Below, piece by piece: positions 10,230-19,504 of a stretch of DNA of 64,000 nucleotides; within the stretch, counting starts at the first letter, position 1, and each line of letters starts with the position of its first letter. The notes beneath the pieces were generated by a model. That model ran no database searches. It was not told where the DNA came from and saw only the letters and a list, made by a program, of their open reading frames with translations. Source of the DNA: CAVZYN01 sp963779515. GTDB taxonomy: Bacteria; Pseudomonadota; Alphaproteobacteria; Rhizobiales; Hyphomicrobiaceae. The translations under genes were made by a program, and so were the position numbers. The stretch is from NCBI GenBank assembly GCA_963779515.1, contig CAVZYN010000001.1, positions 434,001 through 498,000 on the forward strand, given 5' to 3'.

Positions 10230-10372
10230 TGCGCGTGGGACGGGGCTAACATTATGATTGCGCCGGAAATTGCGCGACCGATCAGCCGGTCGCTTGCCGG
10301 ATAGCCCCAGAAAGGCCATAAGCCCCGGCGAAACAGTCGCCAGTTTTTTTCCATTCTCAGCGGGAGCCTCCC

Positions 10373-10930
10373 TTGAAAAAATTCGTTGTTGCCGCAGCCC
10401 TTGGTCTCGGCACGCTCGTCCCCGTGGCACTGGCGCAGACCGCGGCACCCGCCGCGAAAGCCGATCCGGCCAACACGTTGGTGATCGAATTGAAGACCGG
10501 CAAGGCAATGATCCAGCTGCGCCCGGATTTGGCGCCGAAGCACGTCGAGCGCGTCAAGGCGCTGGCCAAGGAAGGGTTTTACAATGGCCAGAAGTTCCAT
10601 CGCGTGATCGATGGCTTCATGGCGCAGACGGGCGATCCGACGGGTACGGGACGCGGCGGTTCGAAGCTGCCGGATCTCAAGGCCGAGTTCTCGCAGGAGC
10701 CGTATTTCCGCGGCACGATCGGGGCCGCGCGCACGAACAATCCTGATACCGCAAACAGCCAGTTCTTCATCTGCTTCACGGATTCGGGCTGCTCGTTCTT
10801 GAAGGGCCAGTACACCGTCTGGGGCCGCGTGGTCCAGGGCATGGAGCACGTCGACAAGATCGCAAAGGGTGAGCCGCCAGCTGCGCCGGACGTGATGCAG
10901 AAAGTTTATCTGATGAGCGATGCGAAGTGA
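10373..10930 (+). CDS. Peptidyl-prolyl cis-trans isomerase, cyclophilin type, exported
   Basis: 185 residues. A signal peptide (residues 1-21, MKKFVVAAA...ALAQ) precedes a cyclophilin domain with the active-site stretches FHRVIDGFMAQTGDPTGTG and ANSQFFICF, so it should help proline isomerisation during protein folding in the periplasm. The start is TTG 10373, supported by GGGAG upstream and the immediate signal peptide. The paralogue that follows lacks a signal peptide, so the pair supplies one isomerase to each compartment. Confidence 0.9.
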   Translation: MKKFVVAAALGLGTLVPVALAQTAAPAAKADPANTLVIELKTGKAMIQLRPDLAPKHVERVKALAKEGFYNGQKFHRVIDGFMAQTGDPTGTGRGGSKLPDLKAEFSQEPYFRGTIGAARTNNPDTANSQFFICFTDSGCSFLKGQYTVWGRVVQGMEHVDKIAKGEPPAAPDVMQKVYLMSDAK

Positions 10931-11102
10931 GGAATTGGGGCAGGAGAGCTTGGCACCGGTGCTCGTGAAGTCGGATGCCACTGGAGAGATGCTGCGCAGT
11001 CTCATTCGATCACTCGAAGCAAAGAGCTGATTGCACCGAACTCCCTACTGCCTACTCACTACTGCCGACTGCCCTCTCTCACACATACGACAAGGACAAA
11101 TC

Positions 11103-11579
11103 ATGGCCAAGATCAAAGACCCAGAGAACACGCTGATCATCGACACGACGAAGGGTAAGGTCGTCATTGAGCTGCGTCCCGACCTCGCACCGAAGCACGT
11201 CGAGCGCATCAAGAAGCTTGCGCGGGAGAACTTCTACGACGGCATCGTGTTCCATCGCGTCATCGAAGGCTTCATGGCGCAGACGGGCTGCCCCAAGGGC
11301 CAAGGCACGGGTGGGTCGAAGTACGACAACCTGCCGGCCGAGTTCAACGCCGAGCCGCATGTGCGCGGCGTCTGCTCGATGGCGCGGTCGTCGTCGCCCA
11401 ACAGCGCCAATAGCCAGTTTTTCATTTGCTTCGACGACGCGAGCTTCCTCAACAAGCAGTATACCGTCTGGGGCAAGGTGATCGACGGCATGGACAACGT
11501 CGACAAGATCAAACGCGGCGAGCCGGTGCAAAACCCGGATAAAATGATCACGATGCGGGTCGCCGCGGATGTGAAGTGA
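11103..11579 (+). CDS. Peptidyl-prolyl cis-trans isomerase, cyclophilin type, cytoplasmic
   Basis: 158 residues starting MAKIKDPENTLIIDTTKG, with a single cyclophilin domain carrying FHRVIEGFMAQTG, GTGGSKYDNLPAEF and ANSQFFICFDDA. There is no signal peptide, so it acts in the cytoplasm. AAGGA stands about 8 bases before ATG 11103. It lies 172 bp after its exported paralogue and is closely similar to it in the catalytic core, which suggests tandem duplication followed by loss or gain of the export signal. Confidence 0.9.
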   Translation: MAKIKDPENTLIIDTTKGKVVIELRPDLAPKHVERIKKLARENFYDGIVFHRVIEGFMAQTGCPKGQGTGGSKYDNLPAEFNAEPHVRGVCSMARSSSPNSANSQFFICFDDASFLNKQYTVWGKVIDGMDNVDKIKRGEPVQNPDKMITMRVAADVK

Positions 11580-11582
11580 TCT

Positions 11583-11612
11583 TCTTCCCTCGCCCTGGAG
11601 GGAGAGGGAAGA
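11583..11612. terminator. Bidirectional stem-loop between convergent genes
   Basis: Arms TCTTCCCTC (11583-11591) and GAGGGAAGA (11604-11612) with an inner CCCT/AGGG stem lie between the convergent cyclophilin and enolase-superfamily genes. The position and symmetry suit a shared terminator. Confidence 0.5.
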
Positions 11613-11616
11613 GAGA

Positions 11617-12705
11617 CTACGCCGCGACCTTGGCGAGGGCGGCCCAGTCGAACTGTATGCCATGGCCGGGGCGATTGCCGGCGGTGGCGCAGCCGTCGCG
11701 AAGCGTCATCGGTTCGGCGATGTAGCGGTCGAGGCCGAAGCCGTGCGCTTCGAGATAGCTGCGGTTCGGGCAGGCGGCAAGAAGGTGCACCGTCACGTCG
11801 TGCGCACCGTGCGATGTGACGGGGAGGTTATAGGCCTCCGCCAGGTGCGCGACCTTCATGAAGACGGTGACGCCGCCGCAATTTGTGACGTCGGGCTCGG
11901 GATATGAGACGCCGCCCGCCGCGATCATGTTTTTGAATTCCCAGAGGGTGCGGAAGTTTTCGCCGGTGGCAATCGGAATGCCGCCGTCGCGCGCGACGCG
12001 GGCACTGCCGGCGATGTCGTCGGGGATCGTCGGTTCTTCGAGCCAGACGAGATCGTAGGGCTGAAAGACGCGGGCGCGGCGAATGGCTTCGTCGGCGGTC
12101 CATTTCATGTTGGCATCGACCATCAGCGGGAAGCCGTCGCCGAGGTGACGGCGCATCGCCGCGATCTTGGCGACGTCCTCACTCATGCGCTCGCGGCCGA
12201 CCTTCATCTTGATGGCGCGAAATCCCTTGGCGAGATTACCGTCGGTTTGTTTGAGGAGAGCTGCGGCGTCGAGATCGAGGTCGATGCCGCCCGCGTAGCA
12301 CGGCACCTTCGGATCGTTGCCGCCGAGCAGTTTCCAGAGCGGCAACTTGGCGCGCTGGGCCTTCAGATCATGCAGCGCGATATCGAACGCCGATTGCGCG
12401 AGCACGGCGGCACCACCACGTCCGCCGTAGTGCAGGCCCCACCACACCTTTGTCCAGAGTTGCTCGATGAGATCGGCGTCATGGCCTTTGACGATCTCGG
12501 CGATTTCGCGCGCAAGTGTGGCGTGGATCGCAGCGCCATTGTGGCCGGTCGTGTAGGTGTAGCCGACACCCTCGACGCCGTCGGCATCGCGGACGCGTGC
12601 GGTGACGATCTCGAAGGCGGTCATGACACCATGCGTCGAATCCGACAGCGGCACATCGAGCGGGATGCGGTAGTGGCCGGCGTCAACGGCGGCGATCTTG
12701 GCCAT
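11617..12705 (-). CDS. Mandelate racemase/muconate-lactonizing enzyme family protein
   Basis: A 362-residue member of the enolase superfamily. The N-terminal capping domain (1-130) is followed by a barrel with the KMKVGRE strand (about 172, KxK-type base), metal ligands at MVDANMKW and WLEEPTIPDD, TGENFRT and the SHGAHD motif (about 300) whose His-Asp dyad acts as second base. It should abstract a proton next to a carboxylate, as in sugar-acid dehydratases or racemases; the exact substrate is not readable. GGGGAGG precedes ATG 12705. Confidence 0.87.
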   Translation of the reverse strand: MAKIAAVDAGHYRIPLDVPLSDSTHGVMTAFEIVTARVRDADGVEGVGYTYTTGHNGAAIHATLAREIAEIVKGHDADLIEQLWTKVWWGLHYGGRGGAAVLAQSAFDIALHDLKAQRAKLPLWKLLGGNDPKVPCYAGGIDLDLDAAALLKQTDGNLAKGFRAIKMKVGRERMSEDVAKIAAMRRHLGDGFPLMVDANMKWTADEAIRRARVFQPYDLVWLEEPTIPDDIAGSARVARDGGIPIATGENFRTLWEFKNMIAAGGVSYPEPDVTNCGGVTVFMKVAHLAEAYNLPVTSHGAHDVTVHLLAACPNRSYLEAHGFGLDRYIAEPMTLRDGCATAGNRPGHGIQFDWAALAKVAA

Positions 12706-12909
12706 GGATGGTCCTCCCCAATCGGAGACATCATGCGAACTGGGACGAGGCTTGGGAAGGGGCAAGAGAAAATCTTATTCCAACAGTCGGCATGCCAGGC
12801 CTCCGTGCGGCATCCAGGATCACCGCTGCTTCGGGGTCGTCACAAACATCACAGCGTATGGATCATCGGGACAAGCCCGATGAAGACGGCTGTGAGTGGC
12901 GGCCAGCGC

Positions 12910-14772
12910 TCAGTGTTGAATCACTATCCCCAACGCCGCGTGCACGTCTTGGAGCACGTCGATCATGTTGCAGCCAGCGTGGATGAATTCGTCGACGCCG
13001 GCGGCGCGAAGATCGGCGTCTTGTGCCTTGGGGCGGCCGGCGAGATAGACGCGCGCGGCGCCCGCTTGTTTCAAAATTCCGGCGGCGGCTTCACCGAGGC
13101 GTTCGTATTCCTGATCGGGTCCGCAGATGCAAGCAACAGTCGCGCCACTTTCGGCGAAGGCGGTGCCGAGGTCTTTTGAGTCCGTGAAGCCATCCGTCGC
13201 GATCACGTCGATGCCGCCGGCGGCGAGAAAATTGCGGATCCAGGTCGAGCGCGCGGCGTGGCCCGCGAGATCGCCGAGCGAGGCGAGGAAGACTTTGCCG
13301 AAGTTCGTCTTGTCCGCGGCATCGCGCAGCGCCTCGAAGGGGGCGGCCGGAAAGAAGTGGTCGAGCGGGCGGGCGCGCGCACCCTTGAGATCGGCGGAGA
13401 GCGGTTCGGCGCGCCACGGCTCGACCGTGATGCCATCATCGCCCAAGCGCGGATAGGCGGAGACGCCGGTGATCTCCAGGCGGCCGGTCGCCACGGCGTC
13501 GGCTTTAATTTTGGCGGTGGCGGCGATCTCGTCTTGCAGCGCGCCGGAGGCAAGCACGGCGGCCAGGCCCCCGCGCGCTTCGATCGATTGGAAAACCTCC
13601 CAGGCCTTGGCGGCGAGATCGTGCGTCAGGCTTTCGACATACCAAGCGCCGCCGGCCGGATCGGCGACGCGGCCGAGCGCGGCTTCTTCCTGCAAGACGA
13701 TGTGCGTGTTGCGCGCGATGCGGCGGGCGAACGCGTCGGGCTTGCCGCGCAGCCACGTGAACGGCAGCACGGTGATGGCGTTCGCGCCACCCATCGCCGC
13801 CGCCGAGCAGGCAATCGTCGTGCGCAGCAGATTGGTCCAGGGATCGCGGCGGCTCATCATCGTCGCGGAGGTTTCGGCGCTGAGGAGGACTTTGGATGCG
13901 GCGTCTGCAGCGCCACAGGCCTCGGCGATGCGCGCGACGAGCCGGCGGGTCGCGCGCAGCTTCGCGATCGAGAGGAACTGATCAGTATCGACGGCAACGG
14001 AGATCGCGATCTTGGGCAATGCATCGCGCGGCGCGATGCCGGCGGTTTCGGCGGCACGCAGATACGCGACGACGGATGCGAGGATCGCGGCGAGCTCCTG
14101 CGCCGTGCTGGCGCCGGCGGCGTGGTACACATGCCCATGTGCAAGGAGTGCCGTGACGCCCGGCATCGGCAGCGTCTCGCGCACGAGGCTTGCCGCGATC
14201 TCGAGCGCCTTCGGGGCGGCATGATAGAGCGCGCCGGTCATGGCAAGCGTGCCGAGCGGATCGTAGTTGAAGCCGCCAGCGCGCTCGGCCTCGGTGATGC
14301 CGGCCTTGCGCCAGAGCGCCATCAGCCCGCCAGCTGCATCCGGCGTATACTCGCCGGCCCGCAGATGGATCGGGCAGACGTCGAGCATCACGCCTTGTAG
14401 CGCGCGGGCGAGATCGGCCTCGTGATAGGGCAGGCCGAACCAGCCGGGGGCGGCAATGACCAGCGTCAGGGACGAGACGCCGCCCGCAAGATCCTCGAGG
14501 ATGGCGGCATTGGCGGTGGCGGGGTCGGGTTCGGCATGCAGCTGGCGGATGTCCCAACCGGTACTGCAGCCGGATGCGGCCGGCGCCGCGACGGCGTCCG
14601 CACGTGTGTAAAGCGGCTTGATTGCGAGGCCGTCGAGTGTGCGGGTCACGAGGCGCCGGTCGAAGTCCGCGCCCTTCAAAATCGTGTCGACCAGCTCCCG
14701 CCAGTCGGACTGGACCGGCACGGGGAAGAGGTCGGCCAGTTTTTGGATAGGGTTCCGGGAGTCAGGCGTCAT
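12910..14772 (-). CDS. mutA: Methylmalonyl-CoA mutase small (beta) subunit
   Basis: 620 residues, the normal length of the MutA subunit. The barrel domain (about 1-420) includes the conserved NLLRTTIACSAAAMGGANAITVLPF stretch and AGGAWYVESLT. The C-terminal B12-type domain (about 480-620) lacks the cobalamin DxHxxG motif, as expected for the non-catalytic subunit. It would pair with MutB to interconvert methylmalonyl-CoA and succinyl-CoA. The catalytic MutB gene normally follows directly, but here the next gene downstream is the enolase-superfamily enzyme, and nothing mutB-like lies nearby. Confidence 0.88.
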   Translation of the reverse strand: MTPDSRNPIQKLADLFPVPVQSDWRELVDTILKGADFDRRLVTRTLDGLAIKPLYTRADAVAAPAASGCSTGWDIRQLHAEPDPATANAAILEDLAGGVSSLTLVIAAPGWFGLPYHEADLARALQGVMLDVCPIHLRAGEYTPDAAGGLMALWRKAGITEAERAGGFNYDPLGTLAMTGALYHAAPKALEIAASLVRETLPMPGVTALLAHGHVYHAAGASTAQELAAILASVVAYLRAAETAGIAPRDALPKIAISVAVDTDQFLSIAKLRATRRLVARIAEACGAADAASKVLLSAETSATMMSRRDPWTNLLRTTIACSAAAMGGANAITVLPFTWLRGKPDAFARRIARNTHIVLQEEAALGRVADPAGGAWYVESLTHDLAAKAWEVFQSIEARGGLAAVLASGALQDEIAATAKIKADAVATGRLEITGVSAYPRLGDDGITVEPWRAEPLSADLKGARARPLDHFFPAAPFEALRDAADKTNFGKVFLASLGDLAGHAARSTWIRNFLAAGGIDVIATDGFTDSKDLGTAFAESGATVACICGPDQEYERLGEAAAGILKQAGAARVYLAGRPKAQDADLRAAGVDEFIHAGCNMIDVLQDVHAALGIVIQH

Positions 14773-15024
14773 GCTGCATTTTCCGCTGTTCAGAACTGCC
14801 TAAACCAAGGATCGGCCGTCGAAAAGTCCGACGAATGGCGACCTGTGCACCGTAGCTCCGCGTGGGATCTTAACATCACGGCTGGAAAAGTGAGACCGGC
14901 GGAGACGTTTGCCCCTTTTTTTGAGGCCTCGGCTGAGGTAACCAAGAGCTGAGGCGAACGTCACAAAGCGCGATTTGCGGCCCCCTGGGGGACGCCTCGT
15001 CGCGCACGTTCAAGGGTCAGTAAT

Positions 15025-15825
15025 ATGATGCAGGTTCGCGCACGGCATTCGATAGGGTTGGCGGCCTTCGTGTTCGGGGTGGCGCTCGCCGTAGCGCCGG
15101 TTCTGGCGCAGGGCAAGAAAGCGCCGGCGGCGGAGAAGGCCCCGAGCGGACCCAGGATCGAGACTGTCGCTGTCGACTTCGGCGTGCCTACGGGATCGAT
15201 TGTCATCATCAACAGCGAGCGTCGCCTTTACTACGTCACCGGCAAGGGCGAAGCGCGCCGCTATCCCGTCGCCGTCGGCAAGCAGGAAGAACTCTGGATG
15301 GGACGCTCGTTCGTCTCCGCGCGTGTCGTCGATCCGAAGTGGATTCCGGTCGATGGCTCGGACCCGATCGAGGGCGGCGATCCCGCCAATCCGCTCGGCA
15401 AGCGTGCGCTCTATCTCGACTGGTCGCTGTTGCGCATTCACGGCACGCCCTCGCGTGGCTCGATTGGGACGGCGGTCTCCAATGGCTGCATCCGCATGCT
15501 CGATGAGCACGTGATGGATCTGTTCGAGCGGGTCCATATGGGTGCACCGGTGATCGCGGCCCGCACCCGCGAGGAAGTGCAAACCTACAGGTCCACCAAG
15601 ATCGCGCAGAAATTCTACGCCGATCCGGAGGCGCGCAAGGCGGCGAAGGAAGAGCAGGCCCAGTTCGAGCCCGCATCGGATCGCTCGCGTGTGGCATCTC
15701 GTGCTACGCCTGTGCGTAGCGCTGCGCCGATCCGGCCGATCCTGGTGGCCGCTGGCGGGCCGCCGCGCACGCCCGCACCCTGGGCGATCCGGGCAGCACT
15801 CGGTGGCGTGCGTCCACGGTACTGA
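15025..15825 (+). CDS. L,D-transpeptidase (YkuD domain), exported
   Basis: 266 residues with a signal peptide (1-29, ending VLAQ) and a YkuD catalytic domain at about 55-190. The active-site pattern is intact: RIHGT at about 138 and SNGCIRM at about 152-158 with the nucleophilic Cys. It should form 3-3 peptidoglycan cross-links or attach proteins to peptidoglycan in the periplasm. The C-terminal 70 residues are rich in Ala, Pro and Arg and probably disordered. ATG 15025 and ATG 15028 are adjacent and equally possible. Confidence 0.9.
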   Translation: MMQVRARHSIGLAAFVFGVALAVAPVLAQGKKAPAAEKAPSGPRIETVAVDFGVPTGSIVIINSERRLYYVTGKGEARRYPVAVGKQEELWMGRSFVSARVVDPKWIPVDGSDPIEGGDPANPLGKRALYLDWSLLRIHGTPSRGSIGTAVSNGCIRMLDEHVMDLFERVHMGAPVIAARTREEVQTYRSTKIAQKFYADPEARKAAKEEQAQFEPASDRSRVASRATPVRSAAPIRPILVAAGGPPRTPAPWAIRAALGGVRPRY

Positions 15826-16024
15826 GGGCCCCTCGGTGCAGTAGAAACAGTTTTCTATGCGAGATGCGGCGGTGGCGATGCAACACGCCATTGCAAAGAC
15901 ACAACAGTCATGTAATCACCGGCATGAGTAGAGCGGGCTGAGTCGCGTCGTCGTCCGACGGCAGCCTGCTGAGCGAGCGCCCGCGCGGCGCCTGCCCACG
16001 CGATACGAGCGCGAGGAGAGACCC

Positions 16025-17536
16025 ATGGCAAATTCCACGGATAACGCGGCGCCAGCGTTGGCCGACTCCACCGTCTATGTGCAGGACGGCAAGATCGTCA
16101 TCGGCCGCAGTGTCGAACCCGAATACATCGAGTTGAAGCTCGCCAACCGGCATGGCCTCGTCACGGGTGCGACCGGCACCGGCAAGACCGTAACATTGCA
16201 GGTGCTGGCCGAGAGCTTCTCCGCCGCCGGCGTTCCGGTGTTCGCCGCCGACATCAAAGGCGACCTCTCAGGCATTGCCGCGGTTGGCGACCAGAAGCCG
16301 CATCTTGTTCAACGCGCCAAGGATATCGGCCTCAGTGCCTACGGCAACACGGCGTTCCCGGCGGTGTTCTGGGACATCTTCGGCCAGGACGGCCACCCGA
16401 TCCGCGCCACCGTGCAGGACATGGGGCCGCTGCTGCTATCGCGGCTCTTGGAGCTCACTGACGTTCAGGAAGGCGTGCTCAACATCGCGTTCCGCTGGGC
16501 TGCCGATCAACGCCAGGCCGGCAACAAGGCGATGCTGCTGCTCGATCTGAAGGATCTGCGCGAAGTCATCACCGAGATGGGCAAGCGCTCATCCGAGATT
16601 CAGTCGACGTATGGCAACGTGGCGCCGGCCACCGTTGGCGCGATCCAACGGCGCTTGTTGGTGCTCGAAGAGCAGGGTGCGGCTCATTTCTTCGGCGAAC
16701 CGGCACTCGATCTCAACGACTTCCTGACGCTCGCGCCGGATGGCCGCGGCATCGTCAACCTGTTGTCGGCCGAGAAGCTGATGCGCACGCCGCGCCTCTA
16801 CGCGACGTTTCTGCTCTGGATGCTTGCGAAACTCTTCGACACGCTGCCTGAAGTCGGCGATCCGGTGAAGCCGAAACTCGTGTTCTTCTTCGATGAAGCG
16901 CATCTGCTGTTCAACGAAGCGCCCAAGGCGCTGCTCGAAAAGATCGAGCAAGTGACGCGCCTGATCCGCTCGAAGGGCGTCGGCGTCTACTACGTGACGC
17001 AAAACCCGCGCGACGTGCCGGACAAGGTCTCGGCTCAGCTTGGCAACCGCGTGCAGCATGCGCTGCGCGCGTTCACGCCGCTCGAACAGAAGGGCATCAG
17101 GGCGGCGGCTGAGACGTTCCGGCCAAACCCGAACCTCGATACCGCGCGCGTGATCCAAGAGCTGAAGGTCGGCGAGGCGCTGGTCTCGGCGCTGCGCAAC
17201 AAGGGCGAGCCATCGATGGTGCAGCGGACGCTGATCCGCCCGCCGATGGGGCGCATCGGCCCCGTGTCGCCCGAGGAGCGGCGCGGCGTTATCGAGTACA
17301 GCCCGCACTTCGGCAAGTACGAGCAGACGATCGACCGCGAGAGCGCCTATGAAGCCTTGCAGAGCCGCGGCTCCAGCGGCGCTGGTGGCATCTTTGGCAA
17401 CATCTTCGGCGATCTTGCCGGCTCGAGCGGCGGCGGCAATCGTATGGGTATGGGTGAAGCGTTCACCAAGTCGCTGACACGGACAGTGGCGTCGAGCATT
17501 GGCCGTGCCATTGTCGGATCCATCTTCAAGAAGTGA
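16025..17536 (+). CDS. HerA-like ATPase (DUF853 family)
   Basis: 503 residues. A Walker A motif (GATGTGKT, residues 48-55) and Walker B (LVFFFDEAHLLF, about 290) frame a FtsK/HerA-type ATPase core, with an arginine-rich TRLIRSKGVGVYYVTQNPRDVP sensor region at about 320. Members of this family are putative helicases or DNA translocases of unknown role. The last 60 residues are Gly/Ser-rich and end in an amphipathic tail containing GEAFTKSLTR. GAGGAGA lies before the ATG. The next small gene appears cotranscribed. Confidence 0.88.
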   Translation: MANSTDNAAPALADSTVYVQDGKIVIGRSVEPEYIELKLANRHGLVTGATGTGKTVTLQVLAESFSAAGVPVFAADIKGDLSGIAAVGDQKPHLVQRAKDIGLSAYGNTAFPAVFWDIFGQDGHPIRATVQDMGPLLLSRLLELTDVQEGVLNIAFRWAADQRQAGNKAMLLLDLKDLREVITEMGKRSSEIQSTYGNVAPATVGAIQRRLLVLEEQGAAHFFGEPALDLNDFLTLAPDGRGIVNLLSAEKLMRTPRLYATFLLWMLAKLFDTLPEVGDPVKPKLVFFFDEAHLLFNEAPKALLEKIEQVTRLIRSKGVGVYYVTQNPRDVPDKVSAQLGNRVQHALRAFTPLEQKGIRAAAETFRPNPNLDTARVIQELKVGEALVSALRNKGEPSMVQRTLIRPPMGRIGPVSPEERRGVIEYSPHFGKYEQTIDRESAYEALQSRGSSGAGGIFGNIFGDLAGSSGGGNRMGMGEAFTKSLTRTVASSIGRAIVGSIFKK

Positions 17537-17561
17537 CGGCGCGACCGTCGGGAGACACGCT

Positions 17562-17714
17562 ATGAGCAATCAAGACAACCGGAATAATCTGTCGGGTGGC
17601 GGCGGACGCAATCGCCAAGGCATCGGCGAAGCCTTCATGATGTCGATGATCCGCCAGATCGCGCGCTCCATCGGCACCCTTCTCGTCCGCATGTTCACCG
17701 GCGGCCGCCGCTGA
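17562..17714 (+). CDS. 50-residue protein resembling the tail of the upstream ATPase
   Basis: A 50-residue reading frame begins 25 bp after the ATPase stop with GGGAG 8 bases before the ATG. Its sequence (GGGGRNRQGIGEAFMMSMIR then ARSIGTLLVRMF) follows the same pattern as the final 32 residues of the ATPase (NRMGMGEAFTKSLTR then ASSIGRAIVGSIF): a Gly-rich linker, the GEAF box and an amphipathic helix. This suggests a tail duplication and a role as a partner or competitor in assembly of the ATPase. The similarity is visible by eye; the role is inference. Confidence 0.6.
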   Translation: MSNQDNRNNLSGGGGRNRQGIGEAFMMSMIRQIARSIGTLLVRMFTGGRR

Positions 17715-17822
17715 GGCTGCAGCTGTGTCTGGACGCCACGATCCATCCCACATAGTCGTGGTTGGGAGGAGCGGGTTGTCGGGCTCCAGAGTGGATGGTG
17801 GCCCAACACAGCCGAGTGGAGC

Positions 17823-18293
17823 ATGCGAAAAGCGCTCAAGTTTTTCCACACTCTTGCTTCGTGCGGACTGATCGGCGCGCTGCTTGGTTACCTGATCGTC
17901 TTGCTCTACGCGCCCCAGGACTCGGCGCGCTCCTACGCGGAGGCGCGGCAAACCATCAGCGCGCTCTGCAACTATCTGCTGCTGCCGTCTCTGGCGATTG
18001 CGCTCTTCACGGGACTGTTCGCGATGGCGGTGCATCAGCCATTTCAGGCGCAGCGCTGGGCATGGCTGAAGGCGGTGCTGGGATTGAGTATGTTCGAAGC
18101 CACGCTCGGCATCATCGAGTCGAAGGCGAACACCGCCGCGACGCTGTCCGCCAGGATCGCTGCCGGCGAAGCCGAGGCGGATGCACTCGCAAGCACCCTT
18201 GCCAATGAGTGGTTGTCGCTTGGCGTGATCCTGACACTCTCCACGGCCCACGTCGTGCTGGGTGTATGGCGTCCGCGCCTTTCAAAGCACTGA
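17823..18293 (+). CDS. Membrane protein, DUF2269-like
   Basis: 156 residues with four predicted membrane helices (about 12-30, 47-70, 82-98 and 128-147) and the start MRKALKFFHTLASCGLIGAL, typical of small DUF2269-type inner-membrane proteins. A polar, Ala/Glu-rich stretch between helices 3 and 4 is probably periplasmic or cytoplasmic loop. Function is unknown. It follows the HerA-like pair after 108 bp and may be transcribed separately. Confidence 0.6.
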   Translation: MRKALKFFHTLASCGLIGALLGYLIVLLYAPQDSARSYAEARQTISALCNYLLLPSLAIALFTGLFAMAVHQPFQAQRWAWLKAVLGLSMFEATLGIIESKANTAATLSARIAAGEAEADALASTLANEWLSLGVILTLSTAHVVLGVWRPRLSKH

Positions 18294-18430
18294 GGCGGCC
18301 GCATCGGCGTTCGCGGGACCATCATCGATCTCAGCCTCATCGGATTCACGATTTTTCTGAGCGTCGTCTGGCTGCGGCAACATTTTTGTTCTGGCAAAGG
18401 TCGAGTAACTTTTGAGAAGCGCGCTGACGG

Positions 18431-19504
18431 TCAGGGCTTGGAGGTCGCGACAGCGGTGAAGCCGCCCAAGAGCGTCGCCAAACTCCGCGAGCGTCCGGTG
18501 TCGATGCTGACGGACGCGGTCATGCCGGCCCGTAGGGGCGGCTCGGCGGCGCGCTCCATCAGCCTCAACCGGACCGGCAGGCGCTGCACCACCTTGACCC
18601 AATTGCCGGACGCATTCTGCGGCGGCAGGATCGCGAACTCTGCGCCCGTCGCAGGGCTGATGCTCTCGACCACTGCGTTCCAGGTGATGCCCGGATAGAT
18701 ATCGAGCACGACCGTTGCCTTCTGGCCGACCACGACGTTGGTCAAGTCGGTTTCCTTGAAATTGGCATCGACCCACGGACGGCGATCGGCAACCAGCGAA
18801 AACAGCGGCGTTTGCGCCTTCACCTGTTCGCCGGGCTGTAGCCGCAGATTGACCACAACGCCATTGGCCGGCGCCTTGATCACGGTGTTAGCCAGATCGA
18901 GGGCGGCGCGATCGCGGGATGCCTTCTTGTCACGCACGATCGCGTATTTTTCGGTCGGCATGTCCGGATTGCCACCGAGGGACGCCTCAACGCGCGCAAT
19001 CCGCTCGCGCAGCATGGCGAGGCGGTCACGTGCTTGCAGCGCTTCGCTCTCGGCCTGTTCGAGGCGGGTTGTTGGACTGATGCCGCGGCCGGCGAGGCTC
19101 TTCTGGCGTTCGGCTTGGGCCTCGAGAAAGGCGCGGCGGCTCTCGGCTTCCTGGTAGTCGGCCTTGGTTTCGCGCAGGCTCGCCTTGAGCTGCTGCACAG
19201 CGGCGGACGCGGAATCGAGTTCGGCGTCGGCCTTCGCCAGTGCCAGCCGATAAGGCTCGGGGTCGATGCGCATCAGGATGTCACCGGCCGTCACGCGGGC
19301 GTGGTCGCGGACGGATAAGTCCACGATGCGCCCATGCACCTCGCTTGCGATCTGGGCGATGTCGGCGCGGACGAAGGCGTTCTCGGTCGAGGCGTAGCGT
19401 CCGCCCTGCAGCCAGAGCGCGGCGGCAGCGGCGATCGCCGCGGCGGGCACCACGATCAGCAGCAGTGCGCGCAGCCATCTACGCCGGGGTGCGGCCTCCG
19501 TCAT
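18431..19504 (-). CDS. HlyD/EmrA-family membrane fusion protein
   Basis: 357 residues: a cytoplasmic basic stretch, one membrane anchor (about 11-31), a lipoyl-like hairpin (about 45-90 and 195-240), a long alpha-helical coiled region between them, and a beta-barrel domain ending in SIDTGRSRSLATLLGG. It would link an inner-membrane exporter to an outer-membrane channel. Its ATG overlaps the marR stop by 4 bases (19501-19504), so both form one operon. The partner exporter is the divergent MFS gene at 20089. Confidence 0.9.
   Translation of the reverse strand: MTEAAPRRRWLRALLLIVVPAAAIAAAAALWLQGGRYASTENAFVRADIAQIASEVHGRIVDLSVRDHARVTAGDILMRIDPEPYRLALAKADAELDSASAAVQQLKASLRETKADYQEAESRRAFLEAQAERQKSLAGRGISPTTRLEQAESEALQARDRLAMLRERIARVEASLGGNPDMPTEKYAIVRDKKASRDRAALDLANTVIKAPANGVVVNLRLQPGEQVKAQTPLFSLVADRRPWVDANFKETDLTNVVVGQKATVVLDIYPGITWNAVVESISPATGAEFAILPPQNASGNWVKVVQRLPVRLRLMERAAEPPLRAGMTASVSIDTGRSRSLATLLGGFTAVATSKP

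Noticed and set aside
17386..17714. Idea that the 50-residue gene is another displaced gene tail like those at 28 and 47 kb
   Set aside because: The similarity is only at protein level and far from identical, the small gene has its own start and ribosome site, and there is no cargo between the two tails.
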